This document shows positions 17,671-27,186 of a DNA stretch of 64,000 nt, piece after piece. Source of the DNA: Lewinellaceae bacterium (lineage in GTDB: Bacteria; Bacteroidota; Bacteroidia; Chitinophagales; Saprospiraceae); the NCBI GenBank assembly GCA_020636005.1, contig JACJYR010000001.1, positions 382,001 to 446,000 of the forward strand, written 5' to 3'. How positions within the stretch are numbered: the stretch's first letter is position 1; each line of letters begins with the position of its first letter. The notes beneath the pieces were generated by a model. It ran no database searches, was not told the DNA's origin, and worked only from the letters and a program-made list of their open reading frames with translations. The position numbers were made by a program, and so were the translations under genes.

Positions 17671-17753
17671 GAGGTGAAAAGCGAGGACTGAGAATTGAGA
17701 ATCGCCTCACCTTTCGCTTCTCACCCCTCACTTCTATTATTTTTTGTCAAAAT

Positions 17754-17820
17754 AGTGGGTGTTCTAATAGTGTGTGGGACTACCCCGAAACCCGAGTGGA
17801 AGTAGGGGTAGTTTTTTTTA
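17754..17820 (+). ncRNA. Candidate small RNA unit 3 of hairpin array
   Basis: Leader GTGGGTGTTCTAATAGTGTG (two differences from units 1 and 2), followed by ACTACCCC...GGGGTAGT and a T8 run. The loop contains GAAACCC, also seen in unit 2. Confidence 0.55.
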
Positions 17821-17929
17821 AGAAGTTAGTCATTGGAAGTAGCAATAGGGCAACTTCAGGTTCCTCAACCCTGCTTTTCAATTGATGCTTTTAATATCCT
17901 GCCGGAACGCCTTCAAGATATACGTTACA

Positions 17930-17996
17930 GATTGCTCTTAGTATGTCAGCTACCCCGATGCCAAATCCCCCCACGGGAGTCGGGGTAGGCTTTTTG
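17930..17996 (+). ncRNA. Candidate small RNA unit 4 (diverged) of hairpin array
   Basis: Diverged leader (TTGCTCTTAGTATGTCAG), then a strong hairpin CTACCCCGA...TCGGGGTAG followed by GCTTTTT. The position keeps the array's spacing. Confidence 0.4.
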
Positions 17997-18099
17997 AAAA
18001 GGGTTGAGGGGGTTGAGACGGTTGTCAATTAACCATCTCAACCAATTTTTGTAAGGCATCTGCAACCCTATTTCCAACATCCATCCTAAAAACTGATTT

Positions 18100-18140
18100 G
18101 ACGCCGGGCAGTAACCCTCGCTGCCCGGTTTTTTTTAAGA
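18100..18140 (+). terminator. Hairpin 5 of the array
   Basis: CCGGGCAG / CTGCCCGG stem with a T8 run, about 155 bp after unit 4. The conserved leader is not recognisable here. A further imperfect hairpin (AACTGCTTCGCC ... GGCGGGGCAGTT, 18171-18212) lies 30 bp on. Confidence 0.6.
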
Positions 18141-18271
18141 TAAAGCATCAAAATTCTGGAGTGAGAGCGTAAACTGCTTCGCCTTAGCCATGTGCTTCCG
18201 GCGGGGCAGTTTCATTTGGGTAGAAGCGGGAAAAGAGGGGTGAGAGAAGAGGAGTATGGCGCACTACCCCA

Positions 18272-21200
18272 TCACTTACTATTTGCCTCTGCGGTATTGT
18301 TAAGTTCTGGAAGTTGAAAATGGAAAGAACCAAAGGCGTCGTACACTACCTCATGGATGCGGCTGCGCACGGCTTCAGAGAAGATTTTTGCATTTCGGGT
18401 GCTGGGGTGGATGCGATTGGAGAGGAAAATATAAACCAGATTGCTGGTAGGATCAACCCAAATGCAGGTGCCAGTAAAACCTGTATGGCCGAAGGATTTG
18501 GGGGAAGCTTGCTTGGAAAATGAAGGGTACCGCTTAGTGGCCGGTTTTTCAAAGCCAAGACTGCGGTTGGAACCAGCATACTCCTTTGTAAATTGCTCCA
18601 CGGTTTCAGGCTCAAAATACCGCACTCCTCCATATTCACCATTGTTGAGGAAGATCTGAAAAAGGGCGGCCAAATCCTCGGCATTGGAAAAAAGGCCAGC
18701 ATTTCCGCTCACCCCGCCCAGCAGGGCTGCTGCCGGATCGTGGACGAAACCATCAACTAGCGTATGGCGCCATTTCAGATCATTTTCTGTTGGGATTAAA
18801 TGTTTGGTGGTAAAGTGCCGGATAGGCTTGAAAGTGGTATATCGAAGGCCAAGGGGGAAATATATATGTTCGTTCAGGTAGGCATCCATAGGTTCCTGGG
18901 CTACTTTTTCTGTTATTTTCTGTAGCAAATAAAAATTTACATCGCTATACCGGTATCGCTTGTTGCCGACCTGGAGGTTTGCCACCCGCTTAAAAATTGT
19001 GTCGGGATAGTCATTTCTCAAGAACAGGCCTTTGGCCACCTGGATGTTGTAACCCGGTTTCCCTCTCCGGCAAAAGATGCTGTTGCAGCCCCTCGACGGG
19101 ACGTTGCGCCAGGAATAGAACTTGGCAATTGGCATTTGGGACTGCAGGCCCGATGTGTGCAACAGCAGCTCTTTTATTTTGATGTTCCCCACTTTTCCCT
19201 GCTTTGGCATCGAGAGGTAGTCCCCGATTTCGTTTTTCAGCCCAATCTTGCCTTGCTCGTAAAGGCGCATGATAGCCAATGTGGTAGCTGCCACTTTGGT
19301 CACCGAAGCGATATCGTACAGGTCGGTCGTGTTGACCGGCTGTTTTTTGCCGTAACTATGGTTGCCAAAGGCTTCTGAGAAGATTACCTGCCCATCCTTT
19401 GCCACGACCACCTGGCAGCCCGGGAAAACACTTTTATCAATGGCCGTTTCCGCAATGGCGTTGATGCCTACGAGGCGTTCTTCGGAAATGCCTGTTTTTT
19501 CAGGTTTGGAAAAACCCAGCCTTGTTGCCTGATTCTTGACCGAGGTGCCATAAGGCATAAATACGGAAACGTTCAGCGGTATTTTACCATCCACCGGCAT
19601 ACCGCCAAACAGCACCTGGGCCGTGTAGGCCTCAGTTGCCTTGTTTCGCTCGAAAACCTGGATCATGGTCAGGGTCGGGTCGAAGAACTGGAGGTTTTTT
19701 GGGTTTCCAAAATTGAGCAGTATCGTTTTTTGCCTGTGGCTGAGGGAGTTGAGGCTGTCAACAAAAGGCTTGTTTCTTTTCAGGGAAAGGTTGATGCTGT
19801 CCAGCAGGACGATGGCTACCAGGCTGTCGCTATTGGTTTCTGGTGAAACCGGGCGCAAATCGCCTGCCGTAACGGGATGGAGTTCCTGGGCAGAATAGTC
19901 AGCATATTTCAAAAATATGCGCTTGAACTCCCGAAAGGGCTGCCGCCCGTATTCAAACACTTCAAACTTGCTGGCCAGGAGGTTTTTTGCGGGCAGCAAT
20001 TCATCGTGGTTATTGGCCAGAATGACCGACTTTTCGAACAAAAAATCTGCAAAATACAGCCAATTCGGATCCTCAAAATAGCAGCGGATATCCTCTACCC
20101 TATCTTCGTAGTTTGCTGCCCTGGAGGCAGGCCACCTGACCAGCCTGGGGGCATGCCTTGGGCTGAGGGAAACCAGGTGGACGGGTTGTTGCACAGAGTC
20201 GGTCGGCAGGATTGAAAGCTCCACCGGCAAAGAGCCACCGTTTACCCAGGCTTTGGCACTAAGGATTTGCCGAACCCGGTCGTCCAGTGATTTCTCATCC
20301 AGTTTGCCTTTTGAAAACAAGGCCTGAAGCCTGGCAAAAACTGCCCTGGCATTGGAGGTGAGGAAGAGGTCGGCCCCTTGTTCCCATTTTTTGTCCAACG
20401 ATATTGGCCCATCGAGCGAAACGACCATCAGGCCATAAAAATCCAGGTTGTTGTTGAGGTATTTTTTCATGGACTCGGGCCTCGCAGTTGCAGAAGTATC
20501 CCCCTTAAAGGCTGGATCTTCCACCAGCAACCCTGCAAGGCCCTCCCGGGTGCTAAACAGGAAATGCCGCAACAGGCTATCGCGCAGGGTATCATTTTTC
20601 ACGTACAGTTTTTCCGAAAAACTGCTGCCCACGGCCACGATGCGGTTGGATTGGAGCTGCTCCATCGTGCGGTAGGCGCGCATCATTACCTGCTGGGTAT
20701 CGCTCTCAAAAAGCTGCTCATCAAAAACGGGGCTATCCTCATCATCGAGTTTGAAAGTGGGGCTGATGGAAAAATTGATGCCCAACGCCTCACACTGCAT
20801 CAGGTAGTGGTGTTCCAGGGTTTCCTGAAGCGCCGCCGAATCGATCGAAGCAATGGCGGCAGGTGGAGGGAGGTGCTGCAAGCCTTTGAATTGGTTGAGG
20901 AGCGATACTCTCTCTGTTGTGCCCAGGAACAAAGGCAGCTTCGCTACCCTCGTCAAGCTGTCCTTTAAATTGAGGTAGTCTTCCAGCCACATGTTTTCCA
21001 AGATGACGCCACCAGCCTTTCCCGACCGCACATCCTCGCAAATCTGGGCCGCTGCCAGCGAGTCTTGCACTTGGGAACGCAGCATAATTAACTGGCCTAT
21101 TTTTTCTTCCGTGGTCATGGCCTTCAAAACGGCTTCTACCTGGGCGGTGTCAACACCTCCAAATGGTTTTTTTACCGATCGCCCCAACGGGGCCTGCTGG

Positions 21201-21280
21201 TGGCACCCAAACAAAACCAACACCAGGCTCCCGAGCATCATCGAGCGCCAAAGCATGTTGGTATGTTTGAAATACTGCAT
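18272..21280 (-). CDS. GH3-like domain fused to serine beta-lactamase-family hydrolase, lipoprotein
   Basis: A 1002-aa lipoprotein (lipobox LVLVLFGC, Cys about residue 26). Residues about 45-365 resemble the N-terminal GH3 beta-N-acetylglucosaminidase domain (AMTTEEKIGQLIMLRSQ; LPLFLGTT) and about 370-590 a GH3 C-terminal-like region. The GH3 signature KHFPGHGDT is absent and the catalytic SD region reads VVSLDGP, so this half looks inactive. Residues about 600-990 are a class C beta-lactamase / serine esterase fold with SVTK (Ser near 658), YSD near 778 and HTG near 932. In cytosolic NagZ the GH3 domain works in peptidoglycan recycling; here binding rather than hydrolysis is inferred. An alternative start is 21256. 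Confidence 0.82.
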   Translation of the reverse strand: MQYFKHTNMLWRSMMLGSLVLVLFGCHQQAPLGRSVKKPFGGVDTAQVEAVLKAMTTEEKIGQLIMLRSQVQDSLAAAQICEDVRSGKAGGVILENMWLEDYLNLKDSLTRVAKLPLFLGTTERVSLLNQFKGLQHLPPPAAIASIDSAALQETLEHHYLMQCEALGINFSISPTFKLDDEDSPVFDEQLFESDTQQVMMRAYRTMEQLQSNRIVAVGSSFSEKLYVKNDTLRDSLLRHFLFSTREGLAGLLVEDPAFKGDTSATARPESMKKYLNNNLDFYGLMVVSLDGPISLDKKWEQGADLFLTSNARAVFARLQALFSKGKLDEKSLDDRVRQILSAKAWVNGGSLPVELSILPTDSVQQPVHLVSLSPRHAPRLVRWPASRAANYEDRVEDIRCYFEDPNWLYFADFLFEKSVILANNHDELLPAKNLLASKFEVFEYGRQPFREFKRIFLKYADYSAQELHPVTAGDLRPVSPETNSDSLVAIVLLDSINLSLKRNKPFVDSLNSLSHRQKTILLNFGNPKNLQFFDPTLTMIQVFERNKATEAYTAQVLFGGMPVDGKIPLNVSVFMPYGTSVKNQATRLGFSKPEKTGISEERLVGINAIAETAIDKSVFPGCQVVVAKDGQVIFSEAFGNHSYGKKQPVNTTDLYDIASVTKVAATTLAIMRLYEQGKIGLKNEIGDYLSMPKQGKVGNIKIKELLLHTSGLQSQMPIAKFYSWRNVPSRGCNSIFCRRGKPGYNIQVAKGLFLRNDYPDTIFKRVANLQVGNKRYRYSDVNFYLLQKITEKVAQEPMDAYLNEHIYFPLGLRYTTFKPIRHFTTKHLIPTENDLKWRHTLVDGFVHDPAAALLGGVSGNAGLFSNAEDLAALFQIFLNNGEYGGVRYFEPETVEQFTKEYAGSNRSLGFEKPATKRYPSFSKQASPKSFGHTGFTGTCIWVDPTSNLVYIFLSNRIHPSTRNAKIFSEAVRSRIHEVVYDAFGSFHFQLPELNNTAEANSK

Positions 21281-21371
21281 GGATTGATCAGGATAATCAG
21301 TCTAAATAACGAGTGAATTATCACTTGCCGGTTTAACTTTTGGAAACCTCCGGGAGGAAAGGCTTTTTTAT

Positions 21372-21415
21372 AAAACTACCCCGATGCGAAATCGGGGTTA
21401 TTTCACCCTCGATCC
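21372..21415 (-). repeat. Partial family A repeat
   Basis: Half copy holding the first hairpin (CCCCGATGCGAAATCGGGG) and the CGATCC end; the other half is missing. It lies between the DUF3267 gene's stop and the fusion gene's start and could serve as a terminator hairpin. Confidence 0.6.
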
Positions 21416-21455
21416 AAAACAACCTTTCCGCAAAAATTCCCCAATCTTGATAAAG

Positions 21456-22097
21456 TCAGGAATTTTCATCCGGTTCTTCCCTAACATAAAAAAACGACAA
21501 CTTCTTTTCTACATCGTCAAAGGTTAACAATTCTTTGTAGTTTTTGTGCTGTTCATAAAAACTGAACAACGCAATGTCGCCGGCGCAGGCTCCTGTGTGC
21601 ATAAACAGGACGCTGATAAGCAGCCACTTAAATTGCACGGGCACAAAGAACATCAACAAAATGGACAGAACTGAAACCACCAGGAAAGGAAGCAGGCCGA
21701 TAAAATAAAAAGCCTTGCGGTCAATGACAAACCGGTCAGCAACGGCGTAAAAATAAAATTTTCGCCAATTGACGCCGTAGGAGACCTTTGGTGCGCCGGC
21801 GATTTTATAGGCCAGCCCGTGCAAACCTTCGTGAAGGGGGATGATCAATGTAAAGACCAACAACGTGCCTAAACCCATATATTTCAACAATGTCCCCCAA
21901 CTAATTGCCCCATTGACTATGTCTATCCAGCCAAACAACACGATGCCGGACAGCAGCACGATCAGCAAGGCAAGGTAGCTTCGGATAGTCCAGGTGCCGG
22001 AAGAAAACTGTTCCTGGATAAACGGCAACAAATCGTTGTGGCTCACCACCAATAGCGGATGATAGGAGGGATTATGTTCAAGTTGTTGGGTCGTCAT
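21456..22097 (-). CDS. DUF3267 membrane protein, putative zincin
   Basis: A 213-aa membrane protein with four to five hydrophobic segments. The HEGLHG motif near residue 88, inside PLHEGLHGLAYKIAG at the end of a membrane segment, is the HExxH of the DUF3267 putative membrane metalloprotease family. A later Asp in CAGDIALFSFY could be a third ligand. Proteolysis is a family prediction and not demonstrated. No partner is evident in the neighbourhood. Confidence 0.75.
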   Translation of the reverse strand: MTTQQLEHNPSYHPLLVVSHNDLLPFIQEQFSSGTWTIRSYLALLIVLLSGIVLFGWIDIVNGAISWGTLLKYMGLGTLLVFTLIIPLHEGLHGLAYKIAGAPKVSYGVNWRKFYFYAVADRFVIDRKAFYFIGLLPFLVVSVLSILLMFFVPVQFKWLLISVLFMHTGACAGDIALFSFYEQHKNYKELLTFDDVEKKLSFFYVREEPDENS

Positions 22098-22492
22098 GGT
22101 ACGACAAAAAGTTGCTTAGGTAACGTGAGTTAAAAAAATCTGACGTGGTGTTAAGGAATAGAGGATGCAAATCTTCCCTGCACTGCTACATGTAGCGGGC
22201 CAGTGCGGGGAGTTCTAATCAGTAGGTGGGCATTTTTTTACAAGAGCAATCAAAGACAGGAGGATAGATCATTCTTCGCCAACGGGCTTCCCGAAATCAT
22301 AGCTATCCAGCTTTGGCCGTCATCATATTTTTTCATCCTCATCCAAAAAGGAGAGGGCTGAAAGCTGGTTTGGGAGCACAAAACAAAGAATTTGAATTTA
22401 TTAGCGCAAGGAATTTTGGTTAAGATAAAAAATACCTGTACTGCTGGGCATTGAAAATCGTTTCAGCAACAAAATCCCCTAATCCCGCCTTT
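22098..22492. other. Intergenic region with a hairpin and possible array-like motif
   Basis: Contains a hairpin CCCTGCACTG (22176-22185) / CAGTGCGGGG (22201-22210), followed by AGTTCTAATCAGTAGGTGGG and a T7 run to about 22239. The motif after the hairpin resembles the leader of the 17.4-18.1 kb array. No gene otherwise. Confidence 0.4.
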
Positions 22493-23179
22493 ATGAAAAA
22501 AAGCGTACTCCTTTGCCTGATGTTGTTTGCCGGATGGAAGGCTTGCGCCCAATTTGGACTGACGGTAGCGACCACCATCAACTCTTCCCCCAACTGGCAG
22601 GTACTGGTCGAAAATTTTGTGACCCACCGCCACATGGACTTCCTGCGCAACGGCACCATGGCGGTGATAGACTATACCCTGCCGGGCAGCAGTGCAAGAT
22701 GGCGCTTCCAGCCTGCCATCCAGGGCATGAGGGCCACTTCCTACTATTTTCCCCATTATTTCGAAGCCTATACCGTTGGCTTTCAATACAATGTAAGCTA
22801 CTCTCCCATCGAGTTGGGGTTTAACAAAAAACCTTCCCGTATTTTTTTTACCCTCTCCCCGGGTTTTAGCATGGTGGGCACGAAGTACGAAGAGCCCGTG
22901 CTGGAGGGGAATGTTTTTAAAGGAAACTACATTTACCACACCAGCCAACAGGTGGCGTTCCATATTGGGGCCGCCGCATTTACAACCTTTGAATTCTCCC
23001 CCATGCTGACGCTTTCCCCTGTGGTGGGTTTCCGCATTTTCCCAAACATTGATTGGAGGGATTTCACCTTTACCCTCACAGAAGGCGACCTGAACGGTAC
23101 CTACGACCGCACCACCTGGCGGCAGCTCTTTTTCGCCCTGCGCTTTGGCCTCCAACTCCGAAAAGAACCCCGCAACTGA
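22493..23179 (+). CDS. Hypothetical outer-membrane beta-barrel-like protein
   Basis: A 228-aa protein, not recognised. The start at 22493 opens a signal peptide (MKKSVLLCLMLFAGWKACAQ). The rest is dominated by alternating beta strands with aromatic girdle residues (HYFEAYTVGFQYNVSYS; RIFFTLSPGFSMVGTKYE; LTLSPVVGFRIFPNIDWRDF) and ends in LFFALRFGLQL, a typical C-terminal barrel strand. It probably sits in the outer membrane. No link to neighbours. Confidence 0.65.
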   Translation: MKKSVLLCLMLFAGWKACAQFGLTVATTINSSPNWQVLVENFVTHRHMDFLRNGTMAVIDYTLPGSSARWRFQPAIQGMRATSYYFPHYFEAYTVGFQYNVSYSPIELGFNKKPSRIFFTLSPGFSMVGTKYEEPVLEGNVFKGNYIYHTSQQVAFHIGAAAFTTFEFSPMLTLSPVVGFRIFPNIDWRDFTFTLTEGDLNGTYDRTTWRQLFFALRFGLQLRKEPRN

Positions 23180-23386
23180 TCAAACTATTTTTCATTGTTG
23201 GCATTCATTATGGTTTGTCTGCCGGCCATTCCGGCAATAAAGATTGCTCCTTGCGATGGTAGCAAGGCGCTTCACTGTTTTGTCAAAATCCCAACATTTT
23301 ATCGCAACACCACAACAGGATGAGCCCAAACTTTTCCTGTTTAAATTCCATTGCCTACTTTCGGCTTGCATTTCAAAAAAACCAGT

Positions 23387-25933
23387 ATGAAGAAAGCCTC
23401 ACTCTTTTTCCTGCCACTATTAATGATCGCCCTGGTTGTCTTGTACGCCAAGTGGGAAGCCATTTTCTCTCCGATTGCAGGGGAAACGGGGGAAGGCAAA
23501 AACCTTCCTGCCGACTGGATGTACGACCAAAGGGCTTACCCCGGCAACCATATTGACAGACAAATCTATTTTGATGCTGTCCGGCAAACAAAAATGGCCA
23601 GGGCCGCCCTTCAAGACAGGAATAGCGGTGAATGGAAGCCCGCAGGGCCGGTCAATGTTGGCGGGAGGATTACGGATATTGCACTCCACCCCACTGATCA
23701 ATCCATCATTTATGCGGGCACCTCCCTGGGCGGGGTCTTCAAAAGCACGGATGGGGGCGCTTCCTGGCTGGCAGTTTTTGAAGACGAAGGCGCCAACTCC
23801 GTTGGCGACATCGCCCTGGCCCCCTCCGAACCCAATACAATTTATGTTGGAACCGGCGAGGCCAACGGCGAATTTGCCTCCGGCGCTTTTTTCGGGAACG
23901 GCATTTACAAATCCACGGATGGCGGGGAAACCTGGGAAAATGTAGGGCTGGAAAACTCCAACCACATTGGCCGGATTGCCGTTGACCCTATGAATGCCGA
24001 CCGTGCCTATGTCGCCGCAACGGGTGTGCTTTATGGTAAAAATGCTGATCGGGGGCTTTACCGCACGCTGAACGGGGGCCAATCCTGGGAAAAAGTGCTC
24101 TTCGTCAGCGATTCAACTGCTTTCATTGATGTCGTGGTCAATCCCCTAAATGCCGACATTGTTTATACCGCAACATGGGAACGTATCAGGGCACCCTGGG
24201 GACGGCGTTATGCAGGGCCGACCTCCTGCATTTACAGGTCGTTGGACGGGGGCGACAATTGGGCCCAGTTGACAAACGGCTTGCCTGCCAACAGCGAAAC
24301 CCGGGGAAGGATAGGGCTTGCCATTGCTCCCTCCAACCCCAACACGCTCTATGCGACCTTTACAAAGGATCAAGTGACCAACGAATTTGACGGCCTATAT
24401 AAATCAACTGATGCCGGATCCTCGTGGTCAAAGGTGGACGATGGGTCCATCAATTCAGTTTTCTCCAGTTTCGGTTGGTTTTTTGGGAATGTAAGGGTAG
24501 CGCCCAACGATCCTCAAAAAGTGTGGATATTGGGGGTTTCTCTTGTAAAATCAGTTGATGGAGGCATAGCATGGTCCGTTACCACCAATGGTATGCACGT
24601 TGATTTCCACGCCTTGGAAATCCACCCTCAAAACGAGAACTTCATGGTAGCCGGAAATGATGGCGGCCTTTATCTGTCCAATAATGCCGGGACTTCCTGG
24701 CAGCATGTCGAGGTACTGCACAATTCCATGCTCTATACCTGTGAAATAGACAACTCGCAGCCCGAGCGCTTATATGGCGGTTTTCAGGATAATGGAACCA
24801 ACCGAACCATGACCGGTAACCTCAATGATTGGGGGCAGATTTTGGGTGGTGACGGGTTCCGGGTGGTGGTCGATCCCCTCAACAACAATTACATCTACGC
24901 AGAGTACCAGTTCGGCAACCTCTTCCGTTCTTCCAATGGTGGTGCCAACATGGAGTTTATTTTCAATGGCCAAAATATGGATCGGAATAATTGGAATACC
25001 CCCTATGCCCTGAGTCCCTTCAATACTGCCACTATTTTTTACGGTGCCCAACAAATGTACCGATCCGATAACCGGGGTGAGACGTGGGTATCTATCAGCA
25101 ATGACCTCACCAAAGGCCTCCATCCAAGCGGCACCCTTTCCTTCGGCACCATCTCAACCATCGGCCTTTCTGAATCTGATCCCCAAACCATCTATGTTGG
25201 TACTGACGACGGGAACGTGCAGGTTACTTTCAACGGTGGCGCCAATTGGAACAAGGTGACTGCCGGACTCCCCAACCGCTACGTGACATGCGTCGCTGTG
25301 CACCCTACTAACAACAAGAAAGCCTATGTCACCTTGTCCGGCTATCGGGATGTGGACTACCTGCCCCATGTTTTTTTTACAGCAAATGGCGGCGCCGCCT
25401 GGCAGGATGTTTCCGGCAACCTGCCCGAAGTTCCCGTCAACGACATCATACTCGACCCTGCTTTCCCCGATGAGGTGCTGTACCTGGCCAACGATTTAGG
25501 GGTCTGGTATTCCATCAACGGGGGTGCTTATTGGGAGCCGCTCGGAAATAATTTCCCGATGACGGTAGTGAACGACCTGGATTTCCATCCTGCTACCAGA
25601 AAATTGGTCGCCGCAACTTTTGGCCGTTCCATGTTCTCTTTCGATGCAGCCGACATTGGCCCGGTAGCGGCCAGGGAAGAACGGGAAAAGGGAAACCAGT
25701 TGGCTTTGTGGCCCAATCCAGTGAGGGATGTTGCCATCATTAGGCTCGAACCTTCCAATGTGCGCCTGGGAAAAATGGAAATATTTTCTGCAAATGGCCA
25801 ATTGGTGCATACCATCACCGAGCAAGGTTCCAACCAGGCCAAAGTGGATTTGGCTTTCTTGCCGACTGGCGTTTATTTCATCAGGATGCAAGGTGAAGGC
25901 TCGGTTTTTACCAAAAAATTTGTGAAGGTATAA
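23387..25933 (+). CDS. BNR/sortilin-type repeat protein with T9SS type A sorting domain
   Basis: An 848-aa secreted protein. The start at 23387 begins a hydrophobic signal (MKKASLFFLPLLMIALVVLY). From residue 80 to 750 it consists of BNR/Asp-box propeller blades with S-x-DGG-x-TW motifs (KSTDGGASW, KSTDGGETW, RSLDGGDNW, KSTDAGSSW). This is the Vps10/sortilin or xyloglucanase-like architecture, but no glycosidase catalytic residues could be assigned. The last 75 residues (LALWPNPVRDVAIIRL ... PTGVYFIRM ... KKFVKV) form a type A T9SS C-terminal domain, so the protein is exported across the outer membrane. Confidence 0.85.
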   Translation: MKKASLFFLPLLMIALVVLYAKWEAIFSPIAGETGEGKNLPADWMYDQRAYPGNHIDRQIYFDAVRQTKMARAALQDRNSGEWKPAGPVNVGGRITDIALHPTDQSIIYAGTSLGGVFKSTDGGASWLAVFEDEGANSVGDIALAPSEPNTIYVGTGEANGEFASGAFFGNGIYKSTDGGETWENVGLENSNHIGRIAVDPMNADRAYVAATGVLYGKNADRGLYRTLNGGQSWEKVLFVSDSTAFIDVVVNPLNADIVYTATWERIRAPWGRRYAGPTSCIYRSLDGGDNWAQLTNGLPANSETRGRIGLAIAPSNPNTLYATFTKDQVTNEFDGLYKSTDAGSSWSKVDDGSINSVFSSFGWFFGNVRVAPNDPQKVWILGVSLVKSVDGGIAWSVTTNGMHVDFHALEIHPQNENFMVAGNDGGLYLSNNAGTSWQHVEVLHNSMLYTCEIDNSQPERLYGGFQDNGTNRTMTGNLNDWGQILGGDGFRVVVDPLNNNYIYAEYQFGNLFRSSNGGANMEFIFNGQNMDRNNWNTPYALSPFNTATIFYGAQQMYRSDNRGETWVSISNDLTKGLHPSGTLSFGTISTIGLSESDPQTIYVGTDDGNVQVTFNGGANWNKVTAGLPNRYVTCVAVHPTNNKKAYVTLSGYRDVDYLPHVFFTANGGAAWQDVSGNLPEVPVNDIILDPAFPDEVLYLANDLGVWYSINGGAYWEPLGNNFPMTVVNDLDFHPATRKLVAATFGRSMFSFDAADIGPVAAREEREKGNQLALWPNPVRDVAIIRLEPSNVRLGKMEIFSANGQLVHTITEQGSNQAKVDLAFLPTGVYFIRMQGEGSVFTKKFVKV

Positions 25934-25938
25934 ACAAA

Positions 25939-25973
25939 AAAAGGGCAGCACTTTTCTCAAAGCCTGCCCTTTT
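25939..25973. terminator. Bidirectional terminator
   Basis: AAAAGGGCAG / CTGCCCTTTT stem with A-run and T-run flanks, between the convergent BNR and mltA genes; usable in both directions. Confidence 0.85.
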
Positions 25974-25992
25974 CTAATTATTTTGGAAATGC

Positions 25993-27186
25993 TCATTGCT
26001 CTTTGTTCATGGCTACCTGTTGGTTGTTCTTAGGCGTAAGCATCCACATCTGGCCATAATGGTGCATCATGGAGGCCCTTTTCTTCCCGATACTCCCGTT
26101 GCCGCAGTACACATCCACATGCCCGGCTCCTTTAATAGCACCTCCGACATCCTGTGGCAATAAGAGCCGGTATTCGTGATGATCTACCCTTCCGTCCTTG
26201 ATGACGGGCATAGCTGCCAAAATCACGCTCCCCAACGGGAAAAAGTGGGGGTCGGCAGCTATCGAAATGCCTTCCATCAGTGGCACCTGGCCGGCGCCTT
26301 TCACCAGGCCTGTCTTTGCCTCAAAGAATGTATAGGAAGGGTTGTAGAAAAGTGCGGTATCCGTCAGGGAGGGGTTTTTAATTAAAAACCGGCGCATCCC
26401 GTCCAGGGATAGATTGCGGATGGACAGGTCAGGCCTGTTTTTGAAAAAATACTGGATGTTGCGGTAAGGGTGGCCATTTTCACCGGCATACTGGAAAATC
26501 ATCCGTTCGCCTGAATCGAGGAATTCAACAGTGCCAGAGCCTTGCAACTGCATGATGTAAGCGTCCATCGGGTTGGCTGTATAGGCCAGTTCCAGGCCCA
26601 GCCCTTCCAGTGCACCCTTGGCGTCAATCTCCTGCCGGCTAGGCATGGGGCCTTCCCAGTTGGCAGGGTAGGCATAAAGTGGGTACTTATATTTTTTATC
26701 TTTCTTCTGCTTTACCTGGAGCGCTGGTGTGAAATAGCCCGTGAAATAGACATTGCCCTGCTTGTCGTCGCCCCATACCTGGTGTGCGTCAAGCAAGCGG
26801 TGAAGGTCAACAGGGCTGGAATTGACCCTTTGCAGCAGTATTTCAATGACCTCCTTAAACTCTCCGAAAGTAACCTTGAGGTTGCCTACTTTTTCATTGT
26901 CGTTGAAGTTTCCTGCTTCCAGCACATGTAATTGGTGTTGAAGGGCAATCCGAAGATCGTCCCCGATAAAGGGGAAGCCCAGGTCTTCCCAATTGGAGGG
27001 GGAAAAAAGATCGGGCAATTCTTCGCTGTGTTCCAATTTGCCATTCTCCAAAACAGAAAGATACCGCTCTGCCGGAAGTTCGAGGCAATCCTCATGGATG
27101 TAGGGTTCTGAAATGGAGAAATTGTGGAAGGTGATACCTAAAAGGATGAGAAACACCAGCGACACGACTGGTTTTACCTTGTTCAT
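25993..27186 (-). CDS. mltA: Membrane-bound lytic transglycosylase A
   Basis: Murein transglycosylase with MltA and C-terminal 3D domains. Visible motifs are VYFTGYFTPAL, MDAYIMQLQGSGTVEF, MIFQYAGENGHPYRNI and QDVGGAIKGAGHVDVYCG with the Asp cluster of the 3D domain. The start at 27186 (MNKVKPVVSLVFLILLG) gives an N-terminal membrane anchor or signal and 397 aa; two upstream in-frame ATGs (27312, 27255) would add an unlikely 23-42 residues. It is the second transglycosylase in the window and unrelated in fold to the SLT enzyme at 13043. Confidence 0.9.
   Translation of the reverse strand: MNKVKPVVSLVFLILLGITFHNFSISEPYIHEDCLELPAERYLSVLENGKLEHSEELPDLFSPSNWEDLGFPFIGDDLRIALQHQLHVLEAGNFNDNEKVGNLKVTFGEFKEVIEILLQRVNSSPVDLHRLLDAHQVWGDDKQGNVYFTGYFTPALQVKQKKDKKYKYPLYAYPANWEGPMPSRQEIDAKGALEGLGLELAYTANPMDAYIMQLQGSGTVEFLDSGERMIFQYAGENGHPYRNIQYFFKNRPDLSIRNLSLDGMRRFLIKNPSLTDTALFYNPSYTFFEAKTGLVKGAGQVPLMEGISIAADPHFFPLGSVILAAMPVIKDGRVDHHEYRLLLPQDVGGAIKGAGHVDVYCGNGSIGKKRASMMHHYGQMWMLTPKNNQQVAMNKEQ

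Noticed and set aside
17433..18140. CRISPR array or integron attC array
   Set aside because: Repeats are not identical or short-spaced as in CRISPR, no cas genes; no attC core sites or integrase.
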